Source: Microbacterium sp. SL75
GTDB taxonomy: Bacteria > Actinomycetota > Actinomycetes > Actinomycetales > Microbacteriaceae
Length of the DNA: 64,000 nt
NCBI RefSeq assembly: GCF_026625865.1
Contig: NZ_CP113067.1
Span: forward strand, 992,001-1,056,000
Direction of reading: 5' to 3'
The notes beneath the pieces are model-generated. The model was given only the letters and a program-made list of their open reading frames with translations. It was not told the DNA's origin and ran no database searches. Made by a program: the position numbers and the translations under genes. Below, in pieces: positions 32,620-42,482 of this stretch (position 1 is the stretch's first letter; every line of letters begins with the position of its first letter).

Positions 32620-33960
32620 CTATTGCGCGAGCAGCGTCGGATCCAGCGCCTCCGCGGCCGCCTTCGCCGCCATCGGCAGCGCCTCGAGCACACGTTCGAG
32701 AGCGACCTCGTCGTGCGCCGCGGTGAGGAACCAGGCCTCGAACACGCTCGGGGGCAGCGAGACGCCGGCATCCAGCATCGCGTGGAAGAACGGGGCGTAC
32801 CGGTACGACTGCTGCGTCAGGGCGGTGGCGTAGTCGCGGGGCACCTCGGGCAGGAACGCGACGCCGAAGAGCGACCCCGCGCGCGGGACGGCGTGCACGA
32901 CGCCTTCGGCGGTCAGCGCGGCGTCCAACGCCTCCGACACCTGAGCGGCCGCGGCGTCGACCGCCGCATAGACCTCGGGCGTCGCGAGGCGGAGCGTCGC
33001 CAGGCCTGCAGCCACCGACAGCGGGTTCCCCGACAGCGTTCCCGCCTGGTACACCGGGCCCAGCGGCGCCAGATGGTCCATGATCTCGGCGCGACCGGCG
33101 AGAGCGGCCAGAGGCATGCCGCCGCCGATGACCTTGCCGTACGTGAGGATGTCGGGCAGATAGCGCTCGCCCTGCGACGCCTGCAGGCCCCAGAATCCGG
33201 CGGGGTGCACGCGGAAACCGGTGAGCACCTCGTCCATGATCAACAGGGCGCCGTGGCTGTGCGCGATGTCGGCGAGCGCGGCGTTGAAGCCGGGGAGCGG
33301 CGGAACGACTCCCATGTTGGCCGAGGCGGCCTCGACGATGATCGCGGCGATGTTCTCGCCGTGCACCTCGAACACCTCGCGCACCGCGTCGAGATCGTTG
33401 TACGGCAGCACGAGCGTTTGCGCGGCGATCGGAGCGGGAACACCCGCGGATCCGGGCAGCGCGAGCGTGGCGACGCCCGAGCCCGCCGCAGCCAACAGCC
33501 CGTCGGAGTGCCCGTGGTAGTGCCCGGCGAACTTGATCAGCAGATCGCGACCGGTGACACCGCGCGCCAGGCGGATGGCGGTCATCGTCGCCTCAGTGCC
33601 GGTCGAGACCAGGCGCACCTTCTCGATCGGCTTCAGGTCGCCGACCTGCACGCGCTGTGCGACGAGATCGGCGAGCTCGACCTCGGCCCCCGTCGGGGCG
33701 CCGAAGGACAGACCACGGGATGCCGCGGACTGCACCGCCCCGACCACCTCGGGGTGCGCGTGACCGAGGAGTGCCGGGCCCCACGACGCGACGAGGTCGA
33801 CGTACTCGCGACCCGCGGCATCCGTGATCCGAGAGCCGGAGGCCGACTGCACGAACCGCGGCGTGCCACCCACGGAGCCGTACGCGCGAACGGGCGAGTT
33901 CACGCCCCCCGGGATGACGTCCTTCGCGCGGGCGAACCACTGGTCGTTGAGATCGGTCAT
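32620..33960 (-). CDS. hemL: Glutamate-1-semialdehyde 2,1-aminomutase
   Basis: PLP enzyme that turns glutamate-1-semialdehyde into 5-aminolevulinate, the second step of the C5 heme route after HemA. The 446 residues match GSAM throughout: [61 protein letters not shown], and the PLP lysine near K276 in [11 protein letters not shown]. Start ATG 33960 is preceded at seven bases by AAGAAT, a leaderless -10; a longer frame upstream has no coding value. It lies 83 bp after hemB and probably has its own promoter as well as read-through. Confidence 0.95.
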   Translation of the reverse strand: MTDLNDQWFARAKDVIPGGVNSPVRAYGSVGGTPRFVQSASGSRITDAAGREYVDLVASWGPALLGHAHPEVVGAVQSAASRGLSFGAPTGAEVELADLVAQRVQVGDLKPIEKVRLVSTGTEATMTAIRLARGVTGRDLLIKFAGHYHGHSDGLLAAAGSGVATLALPGSAGVPAPIAAQTLVLPYNDLDAVREVFEVHGENIAAIIVEAASANMGVVPPLPGFNAALADIAHSHGALLIMDEVLTGFRVHPAGFWGLQASQGERYLPDILTYGKVIGGGMPLAALAGRAEIMDHLAPLGPVYQAGTLSGNPLSVAAGLATLRLATPEVYAAVDAAAAQVSEALDAALTAEGVVHAVPRAGSLFGVAFLPEVPRDYATALTQQSYRYAPFFHAMLDAGVSLPPSVFEAWFLTAAHDEVALERVLEALPMAAKAAAEALDPTLLAQ

Positions 33961-34043
33961 GGCATCCATTCTTCCGGGCAGCACGGGGAAAGGGGTCGGA
34001 TCCGGGCGCTTCACGGCCACCCGACGACCCCGCAAGACAGGGC

Positions 34044-35027
34044 TCAGAGCTCGGCGCGCAGCCAGCGGGCGGCCTCGACCGCCCAGTACGTCAGGATCGC
34101 GTCGGCACCGGCGCGGCGGATGCCGAGCAGGCTCTCCATGATCGCGCCCCGGCGATCGATCCAGCCGTGGGCGGCGGCGGCCTCGACCATCGCGTACTCG
34201 CCCGACACCTGGTACGCCCACACGGGGACGTCGACCGAGGCCTTCACGTCGGCGAGCACGTCAAGGTACGGCAGGGCCGGCTTGACCATGACGACGTCGG
34301 CGCCCTCTTCGACATCGAGCAGCGCTTCGCGCACGCCCTCGCGGCCGTTGCCGGGGTCGAGCTGGTACGAGCGGCGGTCGCCCTTCAGCTGCGAGTCGAC
34401 GGCCTCGCGGAAGGGGCCGTAGAACGCGCCCGCGTACTTCGCCGAGTAGGCCAGGATCAGCGTGTCGGTGAAGCCCTCGGCATCCAGCGCCTCGCGCACC
34501 GCACCGACCTGGCCGTCCATCATTCCCGACAGGCCCAGCATGGCCGAGCCCGCGCGCGCCTGCGCGAGACCCATCGCCGTGTAGCGCTCGAGAGTGGCGT
34601 CGTTGTCGACGGCGCCGTCATCGCGCAGCACGCCGCAGTGGCCGTGATCGGTGAACTCGTCGAGACACAGGTCGGTCTGCACGACCACCGCGTCGCCGAC
34701 CTCGGCCACCACGGCCTCGGTGGCGAGGTTCAGGATGCCGTTCGGGTCGTCGGCCCCGGAGCCCACGGCGTCGCGCGTCTCGGGCACGCCGAAGAGCATG
34801 ACCCCGCCGATGCGCTGCTCGGCCGCCTCGGCGACCGCACGGCGGAGCGAGTCCATCGAGTGCTGCACGATGCCCGGCATCGAACCGATCGGGCTCGGCT
34901 CGGTGATTCCCTCGCGCACGAACATCGGCAGCACGAGCTGCGAGGGCACGAGGTGCGTTTCTCGAGCGAGACGACGGACGGCGGGGGTGCGGCGCAGACG
35001 CCGCGGGCGGTGCTCGGGAAAGCTCAT
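34044..35027 (-). CDS. hemB: Delta-aminolevulinic acid dehydratase (porphobilinogen synthase)
   Basis: Condenses two 5-aminolevulinates to porphobilinogen. In 327 residues the two Schiff-base lysines are seen in [15 protein letters not shown] and [10 protein letters not shown]. The metal region reads [16 protein letters not shown], with one of the three zinc cysteines of the E. coli enzyme replaced by aspartate, a form found in other actinobacteria. The start overlaps the hemD stop by 4 bp, so it is part of the hemQ-hemC-hemD-hemB chain. Confidence 0.95.
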   Translation of the reverse strand: MSFPEHRPRRLRRTPAVRRLARETHLVPSQLVLPMFVREGITEPSPIGSMPGIVQHSMDSLRRAVAEAAEQRIGGVMLFGVPETRDAVGSGADDPNGILNLATEAVVAEVGDAVVVQTDLCLDEFTDHGHCGVLRDDGAVDNDATLERYTAMGLAQARAGSAMLGLSGMMDGQVGAVREALDAEGFTDTLILAYSAKYAGAFYGPFREAVDSQLKGDRRSYQLDPGNGREGVREALLDVEEGADVVMVKPALPYLDVLADVKASVDVPVWAYQVSGEYAMVEAAAAHGWIDRRGAIMESLLGIRRAGADAILTYWAVEAARWLRAEL

Positions 35028-35839
35028 GGGGTCGATTCGTCGGTGTTCAGGGGAAAGCGGGCGACGGCGTCGATGAGCGAGTCCACCGTCTGCGTCTCGG
35101 CCACGACGTCGACGCTGAGTCCGGCGCGCTTGGCGTCTTTGGCGGTGCGCGGACCGATCGCGGCGATGACGGTGGATGCCGGAACCTCGGGGAACTGCTC
35201 GACGACCTGCTCGGCGACCGAGCCACTGGTGACGAGGATCGCGTTGATGCGCCCCGACTGCACGTCGCCGGCGATCTTCTCGGTGACCGGGACCCCGACC
35301 GTGCGATAGGCGACGACACTGCGGACATCGTGCCCGGCCTCGATGAGCAGGCGCGTGAGCACGGGCTTGGCGATCTCGCTTCGGAGGGTGAGGACCTTCC
35401 GCGGCTCGGTCTCGAGCTCGATCATCTGCTCGGCCATGCCCTGGGCCGAGTTGTCGCGCTCGGGGACGAGATCGACGTGGTAGCCGACGGCCTGCATAGC
35501 GGCCGCGGTGGTCTCACCGACGACCGCGACCTTCGTCTCGGCGGGGATGACCGCCTTGTAGGCGTACAGCACGTCGACGGTGGTGGCGCTCGTGAGCGTC
35601 AGCCAGTCGAAGGCGCCGGCGGCGAGATCGGCGAGGGCCTCGTCGAGGGTCGCCTGGTCGTTCGTGGGTGCGAAGTTGATCAGCGGCGCGATGACGGGCA
35701 CGGCGCCGAGCTGTCGAAGGCTCGCGGCGACGCCGTCGCCCCAGGGGCCTCCTCGGGGAACGAGGACGCGTCGACCGGCAAGCGGTTTCGGCACGCTGCC
35801 CGTCGAGGGGTTCGGCGTGTGCTGGTGGCCTTCGTTCAT
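35024..35839 (-). CDS. hemD: Uroporphyrinogen-III synthase
   Basis: Closes hydroxymethylbilane to uroporphyrinogen III with ring-D inversion. The 271 residues form the two-lobed HemD fold; sequence conservation is low as usual, but [55 protein letters not shown] and [16 protein letters not shown] are clear. The start ATG overlaps the hemC stop (ATGA) and its end overlaps hemB. A longer upstream open frame lies wholly inside hemC and is a shadow. Confidence 0.92.
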   Translation of the reverse strand: MNEGHQHTPNPSTGSVPKPLAGRRVLVPRGGPWGDGVAASLRQLGAVPVIAPLINFAPTNDQATLDEALADLAAGAFDWLTLTSATTVDVLYAYKAVIPAETKVAVVGETTAAAMQAVGYHVDLVPERDNSAQGMAEQMIELETEPRKVLTLRSEIAKPVLTRLLIEAGHDVRSVVAYRTVGVPVTEKIAGDVQSGRINAILVTSGSVAEQVVEQFPEVPASTVIAAIGPRTAKDAKRAGLSVDVVAETQTVDSLIDAVARFPLNTDESTP

Positions 35840-36837
35840 GTGGTCGACTCTCGTGGTACCAGGTCGGCCGCCCCGCGTTCGAGCAACCGACGCGCGGCTT
35901 CTCGGCCCGCTCGCGTCGCTTGCGCGATCGGTCCCCCGTCGTCGGCAGCATCCGCTCCATTGCCACTGCCCGTAGTGTCCCCACCATACCCCGGGTCGAG
36001 ACGCACCGTCCGGTCTACGCCGATCCTTTGTGTCCCATCGAGCGCGTAGACGATCGCGCGCAGACGCAGGTCGCCCTCGGCAAGCGAGGCATGCGTGCCC
36101 ACGGGGGCACTGCACCCGGCGTCGAGCGCCGAGAGGACCGTGCGCTCGGCCGTGATGGCCACGCGGGTGAGTTCGTCGTCCAACCGGGCGAGAGCGGCGT
36201 AGATATCGGGATCGATGTCGTCGCGGGTCTCGACGGCGAGCGAGCCCTGCCCCGGAGCGGTCGGCCACTCCGACAGACCGAGCTCTTCGGCGAGAAGGCC
36301 ACCGAGGTCGCCGCCGAGCCGCGAGATGCCCGCGGCCGCGAGGATCACGGCATCCAGCTCTCCATCGCGCACCCGTGCGAGACGCGAGTCGACGTTGCCG
36401 CGGATGTCGTGGATGTCGACTCCCGGGTTGTGGCGCAGCGCCTGGGCGACACGACGGGGCGAGCCGGTGCCCACACGCGCACCGGCGGCGAGAGCGCCCA
36501 GCGGGGTGCCGTCGCGGGTGACGACCACGTCGCGCGCATCTGCCCGCGCGGGCGTCGCCGCGATGACCAGACCGTCGGGCTGCTGGGTCGGCAGGTCTTT
36601 GAGCGAGTGCACGAGGAAGTCGCAGCGATCCGCGGCGAGCGCCTCCCGCAGACCGTTCGCGAACACCCCGCGTCCGCCCAGCTGCGACAGCGAGGCGCGG
36701 TTGACGTCGCCCTCCGAGACGATCGGCACCAGCTCGACGGGACGACCGGATACCGCTGAGACGGCATCGGCGACCATCTGCGACTGGGTCATCGCCAGGT
36801 TGCTGCGGCGAGTGCCGAGACGCAGGGGCGCGGTCAC
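35836..36837 (-). CDS. hemC: Porphobilinogen deaminase (hydroxymethylbilane synthase)
   Basis: Polymerises four porphobilinogens. Family motifs in 333 residues: RLGTRRSNLAMTQSQ at the start, VHSLKDLPT, VGTGSPRRVAQ, IRGNVDSRL, APGQGSLAVE, and C242 in ALDAGCSAPVG, which binds the dipyrromethane cofactor. A Gly/Asp-rich insertion lies at about 280-300. The gene overlaps hemQ upstream and hemD downstream by 4 bp each. Confidence 0.95.
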   Translation of the reverse strand: MTAPLRLGTRRSNLAMTQSQMVADAVSAVSGRPVELVPIVSEGDVNRASLSQLGGRGVFANGLREALAADRCDFLVHSLKDLPTQQPDGLVIAATPARADARDVVVTRDGTPLGALAAGARVGTGSPRRVAQALRHNPGVDIHDIRGNVDSRLARVRDGELDAVILAAAGISRLGGDLGGLLAEELGLSEWPTAPGQGSLAVETRDDIDPDIYAALARLDDELTRVAITAERTVLSALDAGCSAPVGTHASLAEGDLRLRAIVYALDGTQRIGVDRTVRLDPGYGGDTTGSGNGADAADDGGPIAQATRAGREAARRLLERGAADLVPRESTT

Positions 36838-37505
36838 TGAAGGATCTCGGGGATCTCGTCGAGAGTGACCAGCCGACCGGTGTAGAACGGCACCTCCTCG
36901 CGCACGTGGCGACGGGCCTCTGTGTACCGCAGGTCACGCATCATGTCGACGAGGTCGGTGAGGACGTCCGCTTCCATGGGGAGGAGCCACTCGTAGTCGC
37001 CGAGGGCGAACGACGCCACCGTGTTGGCGATGACGCCCTTGTACGCCGAGCCCTTCTTGCCGTGCTCGATGAGCATCTCGCGGCGCTCGGCCTCGGGCAG
37101 GAGGTACCACTCGTAGCTGCGCACGAAGGGGTACAGGCACAGCCACTGCTGCGCCTCGATACCGCGGAGGAAGCCGGGCACGTGCGAGCGGTTGAACTCC
37201 GCGTCGCGGTGCACGCCCATCGCGTTCCAGGTGGGGAGGAGGTTCTTGAGCAGGTCGGTGCGGCGGAGGCGCCGCAGGTCGCGCTGAAGGGCCTGCGGGT
37301 CTTCGCCGTACAACCAGACCATGAGGTCGGCGTCGGCGCGCAGGCCGCTCACGTCGTAGAAACCGCGCACGGTGACGCCGTCGGCCTCGATGAGCGAGAC
37401 GAGATCGGCCAGTTCGGTCGCGTCGGTGGCGGTGACCGCGTTTTCGGGATCGCGGCGGAAAACCGCCCACAACGTGTACACAGAGGAGGAGCTGTCGTCG
37501 GACAT
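36834..37505 (-). CDS. hemQ: Coproheme decarboxylase HemQ (ChdC)
   Basis: Chlorite-dismutase-fold enzyme that makes heme b from coproheme, last step of the coproporphyrin-dependent route of Gram-positive bacteria. The product is 223 residues from ATG 37505 (MSDDSSSSVYTLW). VYTLWAVFRR, GFYDVSGLRADADLMVW, RSYEWYLLPEAERREMLIEHGKKG (including the catalytic Tyr region and the His near the heme) and VPFYTGRLV are present. It heads the hemQ-hemC-hemD-hemB operon. Upstream lies a divergent DUF4239 gene. Confidence 0.93.
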   Translation of the reverse strand: MSDDSSSSVYTLWAVFRRDPENAVTATDATELADLVSLIEADGVTVRGFYDVSGLRADADLMVWLYGEDPQALQRDLRRLRRTDLLKNLLPTWNAMGVHRDAEFNRSHVPGFLRGIEAQQWLCLYPFVRSYEWYLLPEAERREMLIEHGKKGSAYKGVIANTVASFALGDYEWLLPMEADVLTDLVDMMRDLRYTEARRHVREEVPFYTGRLVTLDEIPEILQ

Positions 37506-37642
37506 ACTCCCAGTCTCGTCCGGTCGGGGCGGCGGTCCAAACCGGTTGACTCGCCGACGAACCACCGCCACGTGCGCAAGCCGCTTCCCCGTTGGTACTG
37601 TGCGACGACGGCGTCGGGGTACGCCCTTCGAGAGGCCTGCCG

Positions 37643-38431
37643 ATGTGGTTGTACGACCTCCCCATGTATCTGGGGCTGCCGCTGTTCATCGTCCTGGTCG
37701 TGGGAGGTTCGTGCGCGATCCTGCTGGCCCTGCGGAGGTGGGTACGACGGGCAGCACCGCGCGGTGAGGAGTGGGACCGCGTGCTCAGCTACGCGGTAGG
37801 CGTCTACGGCGTCTTCTACGGCGTGACCCTCGCGCTCATCGCCACGGCGGCCTACGGCAACTTCACCGAGGTCGACGGCGTCGTGCTCGAGGAGTCGTCG
37901 TCGCTCGCCTCGCTGTACCGCACCGCGGCGCTGCTCCCCGACCCGCAAGGCGACGAACTGCAGGCCCAGATCACCCAGTACGCCCGCAACGTCATCGACC
38001 TGGACTGGCCCCGACAGCGGCGTCTGGAGATTCCCGCCGAGACGGATGCCAATGTCTCGGCCATGCAGCGGGCGATCGGCGCCGTGCAGCCGACGACGGC
38101 CGCCGAGACCCTCTATGTGCAGCAGTCCCTCGATCAGTTCCAGCTGCTGGTGGAGAACCGCCGCGACCGCATCGCGCTCACCCACCTCGCGCTACCGAGT
38201 GTGCTGTGGATCGTGCTCGGCGTAGGTGCGGTGCTCAACGCGATCCTCCTCGGCCTGATCGAGGTGCGAAACCTCCGGGTGCACCTGTTGATGTCCAGCA
38301 TGCTCGCGCTGTTCGTGGCCCTGTTGCTGTACGCGATCGCCGGATTCGACCACGCCTACGCGGGCCCGATCGCCGTGACACCCGAGTACTTCGAAGACCT
38401 GCTGCGGGGGCTCTTCGTCAACGAGCCGTAG
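37643..38431 (+). CDS. DUF4239 (bestrophin-like) membrane protein
   Basis: Protein of 262 residues starting at ATG 37643, with GAGAGG eight bases upstream. It begins MWLYDLPMYLGLPLFIVL, the typical DUF4239 start, with hydrophobic helices at about 8-30 and 55-75, a long soluble middle (~80-185), and a final pair at ~185-240 (LPSVLWIVLGVGAVLNAILLG, SSMLALFVALLLYAIAG). The family is distantly linked to bestrophin channels; function unproven. It is divergent from hemQ and ends before a strong hairpin. Confidence 0.82.
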   Translation: MWLYDLPMYLGLPLFIVLVVGGSCAILLALRRWVRRAAPRGEEWDRVLSYAVGVYGVFYGVTLALIATAAYGNFTEVDGVVLEESSSLASLYRTAALLPDPQGDELQAQITQYARNVIDLDWPRQRRLEIPAETDANVSAMQRAIGAVQPTTAAETLYVQQSLDQFQLLVENRRDRIALTHLALPSVLWIVLGVGAVLNAILLGLIEVRNLRVHLLMSSMLALFVALLLYAIAGFDHAYAGPIAVTPEYFEDLLRGLFVNEP

Positions 38432-38594
38432 GCGGGATGGCGGGATCCCGGCCTCGGGCCGGGCGGCAGGGTTTCGGCATCCGGTCCCGAACCGTCCCGC
38501 GGAGATCACGGCAGACTCACCGCCACACGGCCGCACAACCCGGCGCGCCGCAGACGAACTCCGCACGACGGGCCGGCACGGGCGCCCGGGAACG

Positions 38595-38634
38595 ACGAAG
38601 CGGCCCGCCCTCCCGGAGGAAGACGGGCCGCTTC
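38595..38634. terminator. Bidirectional hairpin terminator between DUF4239 and DUF3618 genes
   Basis: A perfect 12-bp inverted repeat has arms CGAAGCGGCCCG (38595-38606) and CGGGCCGCTTCG (38623-38634) with a 16-base loop. It lies 9 bp from the end of the minus gene and in the intergenic after the plus gene. The remaining ~160 bp of that gap show nothing else. Confidence 0.75.
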
Positions 38635-38642
38635 GCGCGATC

Positions 38643-38922
38643 TCAGCGCGTGTAGGCGCGAACGATGCCCCAGACGGCCAGGCCGACGAGCGAGGCGACG
38701 CCCGCGACGACGGCAGCAGCAGCACCGGGGTTCTGCTGGGCCTTTCGGCGAACCTCCTGCACCTTGCGCTCGACGGCCTCGCTCGCGCGACGCGGGGCGT
38801 TGGCCTTGACCTCGATGGCCGCGAGAGCGGCTTTGAGCCTCGGCGCGGGCCGACTGCACCGGGTCGGTGATGCCGAGGGGCACCGCGGTACGCGGAACGG
38901 GGACGGGACGATCAATACTCAT
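38643..38922 (-). pseudogene. DUF3618 membrane protein, apparent +1 frameshift near 38838
   Basis: The ATG at 38922 overlaps the end of the holin-X gene and gives a good start (MSIDRPVPVPR...DPVQSARAEA) that then leaves frame. One base later the normal DUF3618 sequence goes on: LKAALAAIEVKANAPRRASE, then a C-terminal membrane helix (VVAGVASLVGLAVWGIVRAY). Removing one C from 38837-38840 restores 92 residues. The extra base makes a GAGG where GAG-CTC is expected. Third member of the YtxH/holin-X/DUF3618 set common in actinobacteria. Real lesion or sequencing error. Confidence 0.78.
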
Positions 38923-39322
38923 CGCGGGCCTCCTTCACGATTCGGACGTCTTCGGCGATGGCCTTGCCGGGGTTCTCGCGCTTCGAGAGCTTCTTGAAGC
39001 GCAGGTAGCCCAGAAGGGCGAGGATCGCGGTGACGACGATCATCACGCCGAAGACGACGAGCGCCGACAGCCAGACGGGCCACCACGACGACAGCCCCGC
39101 GATCACGAACGCGAAGAAGACCGGAACGGCCCAGAAGACGACGATCAGAGCGCCGACGAACCATCCGGCGCCGATCCCGGCGTCTTTCGCCGTGCGCTGC
39201 GCCCACGCCTTCGCGCCGTTGATCTCGGCGACGACGAGGTTGCGCACCAACTCGGGAATGTCGCCGATGAGGGTGAACAGACTGTCGTCGGAACGATCGC
39301 GGAATCCGCGCGGAGTGGTCAT
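38912..39322 (-). CDS. Holin-X-like (actinobacterial phage-holin family) membrane protein
   Basis: Protein of 136 residues with an amphipathic start (SLFTLIGDIPELVRNLVVAEINGAKAWA) and two long membrane helices (GAGWFVGALIVVFWAVPVFFAF and VWLSALVVFGVMIVVTAILA), then a basic tail. This matches the putative actinobacterial holin-X / DUF1469 type, chromosomal proteins likely acting in envelope stress, not lysis. It lies 3 bp after YtxH-like and overlaps the DUF3618 gene. Confidence 0.82.
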   Translation of the reverse strand: MTTPRGFRDRSDDSLFTLIGDIPELVRNLVVAEINGAKAWAQRTAKDAGIGAGWFVGALIVVFWAVPVFFAFVIAGLSSWWPVWLSALVVFGVMIVVTAILALLGYLRFKKLSKRENPGKAIAEDVRIVKEARDEY

Positions 39323-39325
39323 GCG

Positions 39326-39727
39326 TCAGCTCCCGGACGAGGTGGAGCCGCTCTTGGCCGCCTGCGCGCGCGTGGTGGCCGCCTTCTCCGCCTGCTTGGC
39401 GTCGTCGACGGAATCCTCGACGACATCGGCCACCTCGTGGGCCGACTGCTTCGCGGCGCGTCCCGCGCGCTCGGCGCGCTCCTGCACGGTGCCGGAACCG
39501 GACGCCGCGCCGGTGACCGACTTCGCGCCCTTCCACACCACGCCGGGGACGGACTTGAGAGCGGAGACGCCGAACGCCTTCACCTTCTCGACCTGTCCTT
39601 GGACGACGGGCTGGTCCCAGACCTTGCCGGCCTGAGTCTTGATCTGCTCGTACCGGTCGCGGCCTGCGCGTGCACCGAGCACGTAGCCCGCCACGAGTCC
39701 GACGACGAGTGCTGCTTTGCCCCTCAT
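39326..39727 (-). CDS. YtxH-domain protein
   Basis: Protein of 133 residues. A short N-terminal membrane helix (KAALVVGLVAGYVLGARAG) is followed by RDRYEQIKTQAGKVWDQPVV, the standard YtxH start, then a long Lys/Ala-rich amphipathic helix to the end. Such proteins are general-stress, envelope-associated and of unclear action. A GTGAGGAG ribosome site precedes the ATG. First gene of the three-gene membrane operon. Confidence 0.82.
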   Translation of the reverse strand: MRGKAALVVGLVAGYVLGARAGRDRYEQIKTQAGKVWDQPVVQGQVEKVKAFGVSALKSVPGVVWKGAKSVTGAASGSGTVQERAERAGRAAKQSAHEVADVVEDSVDDAKQAEKAATTRAQAAKSGSTSSGS

Positions 39728-39839
39728 GGGGTCTCCTCACGCTCGATCCAGTGCTGGTCGAATCTCACAGTAGTCACGTATGCCGCGATCGGCATCCACC
39801 CTTGACAGGCGGCGCGGCATGGTCGAGTGGCGATCGCGG

Positions 39840-41348
39840 TCAGGTGGACCAGAGGGCGTCGCTGCGGACGCGGTCGGCCTCGTCGCGGGCATCGGGGATG
39901 ACCTGGGCGAGACCCGTGCCCGAGATCCACGCACCGGTGGCCCCCAGTCCGGGCACCGCGCGCACGGCGCCCCGCGCCGCAGCGGTCTCGGCCGCCCGTC
40001 CGATGGTCGCGGCGGGCTGCGACTGCACGTAGCGCACCCGATGGGCATCGCGCAGAGCGGATGCCGACAACTCGACGCCGAGCATCGCCGAGGCCTCCGA
40101 GAGGGCCAGGGCTGCGGCCGCTTCGTCGTCGAGGGCCGCGGTCGCGGGCTCTTCGCCCTGTGCTCCGAACGAGACGCGCACGACGTGGATGCCGGGCTCA
40201 GCGGCATCCCGAACCCAATCCCACTTCGCCGTGGAGTGCGTGAGCGCTTTGGCGACGTGGCTTCCGGGAACGGTGAGGACGCCCGTTCCGCGCGGTGCCC
40301 GGTCGAGCGCGGGGGCATGGACGACCAGGGTCACCACCTCGACGACGGGGGCGACCGGGTCGCCCACCTCGAGGCCCGGAACGACGGGCGCCAGCAGTTC
40401 GCGCGCGGGCCCCTCGGGAAGGGCGACGATCACGGCCCGGGCCGCCAGCGGCTCGTCGTCGGCGGAGGTCGCGATCGTCCAGCCGTCGTCGGTCTTGGTC
40501 AGCGCACGGGCTGAGACCCCGGTGCGCAGCTCGACGCCGTTCTCGCGCAGGCCCGCGACGAGGGCGTCGACCAGGCGGGACATGCCTCCCGCGATTCCCT
40601 CGACCGCGCCACCCGGGGCGGCGGGTTTCGCGGCACCGCCCGACATGATGGGGACGTCGGATGCCGGCTGATCGGCGGACCGCGCGGCGGCACGGCTCGC
40701 ACGCAGGTCGGCGACCGCGCCCGTGAGCGACCCGGTCCGCGTCAGTGCCGCGTTCAGTCCCGGGGCCGCCAGGTCGATGTCGATGTCGTCGGGGCGGGCC
40801 GAATAGACCCCGCTCGTGACCGGAGCGACCAGGCGTTCGAGCACCCGCGCACCCAGCCGCGACCGCACGAGCTTTCCGAGGCTGTGCGCGTGACCGATCG
40901 TCAGCGGGGGACGGAGCCGATCGAGGTACGCGCGCCACGAACCCGACCAGCCGATGACGCGTCGCACGTCGGGGGCGAAGGGATTGTCCGGGATGCCGAG
41001 CACCCCGCCCTTCGGCAGCGGCGCCGCCCCGACTCCCGGGACACCCGCGACCCACGCGCCCGCCGGGTTGGGCGAGACGATGTCGTCTGACAGACCGAGT
41101 TCGTCGAGGAGCTTTCGCACGATGCCGCCGCGCGTCGCGAAGCTCTCGGCGCCGACGTCGAGCGTCATCCCGCCGACCTCGGCGCTGCGGAGGACTCCGC
41201 CGAACACCTCGGACGCCTCGAGCACCGTGACCTGCAGGCCGACCTTCGCGCACTCGCGCGCCGCGACCAGACCCGAGATGCCGCCGCCGACGACGACGAC
41301 CCGCGTCTCGTGAGCGTGGCGGACGAGCCGGTCGAGGGGCTCGCTCAC
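39840..41348 (-). CDS. hemY: Coproporphyrinogen/protoporphyrinogen III oxidase
   Basis: FAD enzyme (HemY/CgoX) that, with HemQ in this genome, most likely oxidises coproporphyrinogen III. The 502 residues show the FAD motif VVVVGGGISGLVAA at ~17, EASEVFGGVLRSAEVGG, DVGAESFATR, RLVAPVTSGVYSARPDDIDID and the C-terminal GTGLAQVIPDARDEADR. Start GTG 41348 overlaps the hemE stop; the long upstream open frame is a shadow inside hemE. No hemH ferrochelatase follows. Confidence 0.92.
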   Translation of the reverse strand: MSEPLDRLVRHAHETRVVVVGGGISGLVAARECAKVGLQVTVLEASEVFGGVLRSAEVGGMTLDVGAESFATRGGIVRKLLDELGLSDDIVSPNPAGAWVAGVPGVGAAPLPKGGVLGIPDNPFAPDVRRVIGWSGSWRAYLDRLRPPLTIGHAHSLGKLVRSRLGARVLERLVAPVTSGVYSARPDDIDIDLAAPGLNAALTRTGSLTGAVADLRASRAAARSADQPASDVPIMSGGAAKPAAPGGAVEGIAGGMSRLVDALVAGLRENGVELRTGVSARALTKTDDGWTIATSADDEPLAARAVIVALPEGPARELLAPVVPGLEVGDPVAPVVEVVTLVVHAPALDRAPRGTGVLTVPGSHVAKALTHSTAKWDWVRDAAEPGIHVVRVSFGAQGEEPATAALDDEAAAALALSEASAMLGVELSASALRDAHRVRYVQSQPAATIGRAAETAAARGAVRAVPGLGATGAWISGTGLAQVIPDARDEADRVRSDALWST

Positions 41349-42382
41349 GCGTCTTCTCCGTGGGCGCGGGCGACGATGCGGGTCAGCACCTCGGGGTCGG
41401 TGTCGGGCGGCACGCCGTGACCGAGGTTGAGGATGTGCGCGCGCGCCGCGCGACCACGGGCGAGCACGTCGTCGACATGGGCGGCGAGCACCGGCCACGG
41501 AGCCCCCAGCAACGCCGGGTCGAGATTGCCCTGCAGCGTGACGTCGGGACCCACGATGGCTGCCGCCTCATCGAGCGGCATCCGCCAGTCGACACCCACC
41601 GCGTCGGCGAGACCGCCGAGGCGCATGTCGTCGAGGAAGGCGCCGGTGCCGACGCCGAAGTGGATTCGGGGCACCTCGATGCCCTCGAGGGCGGCGTGCG
41701 AGTGCGGAGCGATGAACTCGCGGAACGTCGCGGGTGACAGCGACCCCGCCCACGAGTCGAAGAGCTGCACGGCCTGCGCTCCGCCCGCGATCTGCGCATC
41801 GAGGAAGGCGCGCGAGACCTTCGAGAGCCAGCCGGCCAGGCGGTGCCACGACGCGGGATCGGCGTGCATCATGCCGCGGGCGCGCAGGTGCTCCTTGCTC
41901 GGCCCACCCTCGACGAGGTAGGCGGCGAGGGTGAAGGGGGCACCGGCGAACCCGATGAGGGGAACCGCCTCGTCGAGCTCGGCGGTGACGCGCCGGGCCG
42001 CCTCGCGCACCGGCTCGGCCGCGGCGGCGACGTCGTCGGGGTCGATCGCGGTGATCCGCGCCACGTCGTCCGCGGTGCGCACGGGGTCGGCGAACACCGG
42101 ACCGCGACCCGGCTCGATCACGACATCGACGCCGGCCAGACGCAGCGGCACCACGATGTCGCTGAAGAAGATGGCCGCATCCACCTTGTGGCGACGGATG
42201 GGCTGGAGGGTGATCTCCGCCGCGAGGTCGGGAGTCAGACACGCGTCGAGCATGCGGGTGCCCACACGAAGCTCGCGGTACTCGGGCAGCGAGCGCCCCG
42301 CCTGACGCATGAACCACACCGGCTGCCGCTCGGGACGATCGCCACGGAGGGCACGGAGCAGGGGCGCGTCGAGGGAGGCCAT
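41345..42382 (-). CDS. hemE: Uroporphyrinogen decarboxylase
   Basis: Turns uroporphyrinogen III into coproporphyrinogen III. The product is 345 residues with PVWFMRQAGRSLPEYR near 20-35, IFFSDIVVPL, GFAGAPFTLAAYLVEGGPSKE, DSWAGSLSP, FGVGTGAFL and LNLGHGVPPDTDP. I chose ATG 42382, as AAGGAT lies seven bases upstream (leaderless); ATG 42391 is the alternative. It is divergent from hemA and co-translated with hemY. Confidence 0.95.
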   Translation of the reverse strand: MASLDAPLLRALRGDRPERQPVWFMRQAGRSLPEYRELRVGTRMLDACLTPDLAAEITLQPIRRHKVDAAIFFSDIVVPLRLAGVDVVIEPGRGPVFADPVRTADDVARITAIDPDDVAAAAEPVREAARRVTAELDEAVPLIGFAGAPFTLAAYLVEGGPSKEHLRARGMMHADPASWHRLAGWLSKVSRAFLDAQIAGGAQAVQLFDSWAGSLSPATFREFIAPHSHAALEGIEVPRIHFGVGTGAFLDDMRLGGLADAVGVDWRMPLDEAAAIVGPDVTLQGNLDPALLGAPWPVLAAHVDDVLARGRAARAHILNLGHGVPPDTDPEVLTRIVARAHGEDA

Positions 42383-42482
42383 GGCATCCATCCTTCCACC
42401 CGCGCCTGGGGAAGACGGGGGATGCCTTGACGTCGAGAGGCCGCCCGGAATACCCCGGGGAGCGCGAGCGTAGAATATGGAT

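Noticed and set aside
34600..34700. HemB metal site with Asp in place of a Cys as a novelty
   Set aside because: The [11 protein letters not shown] form is, to my knowledge, common in actinobacterial HemB.
39000..39322. Holin-like gene as sign of a prophage
   Set aside because: It sits in the usual chromosomal YtxH/holin-X/DUF3618 set and no phage structural or integrase genes are present.
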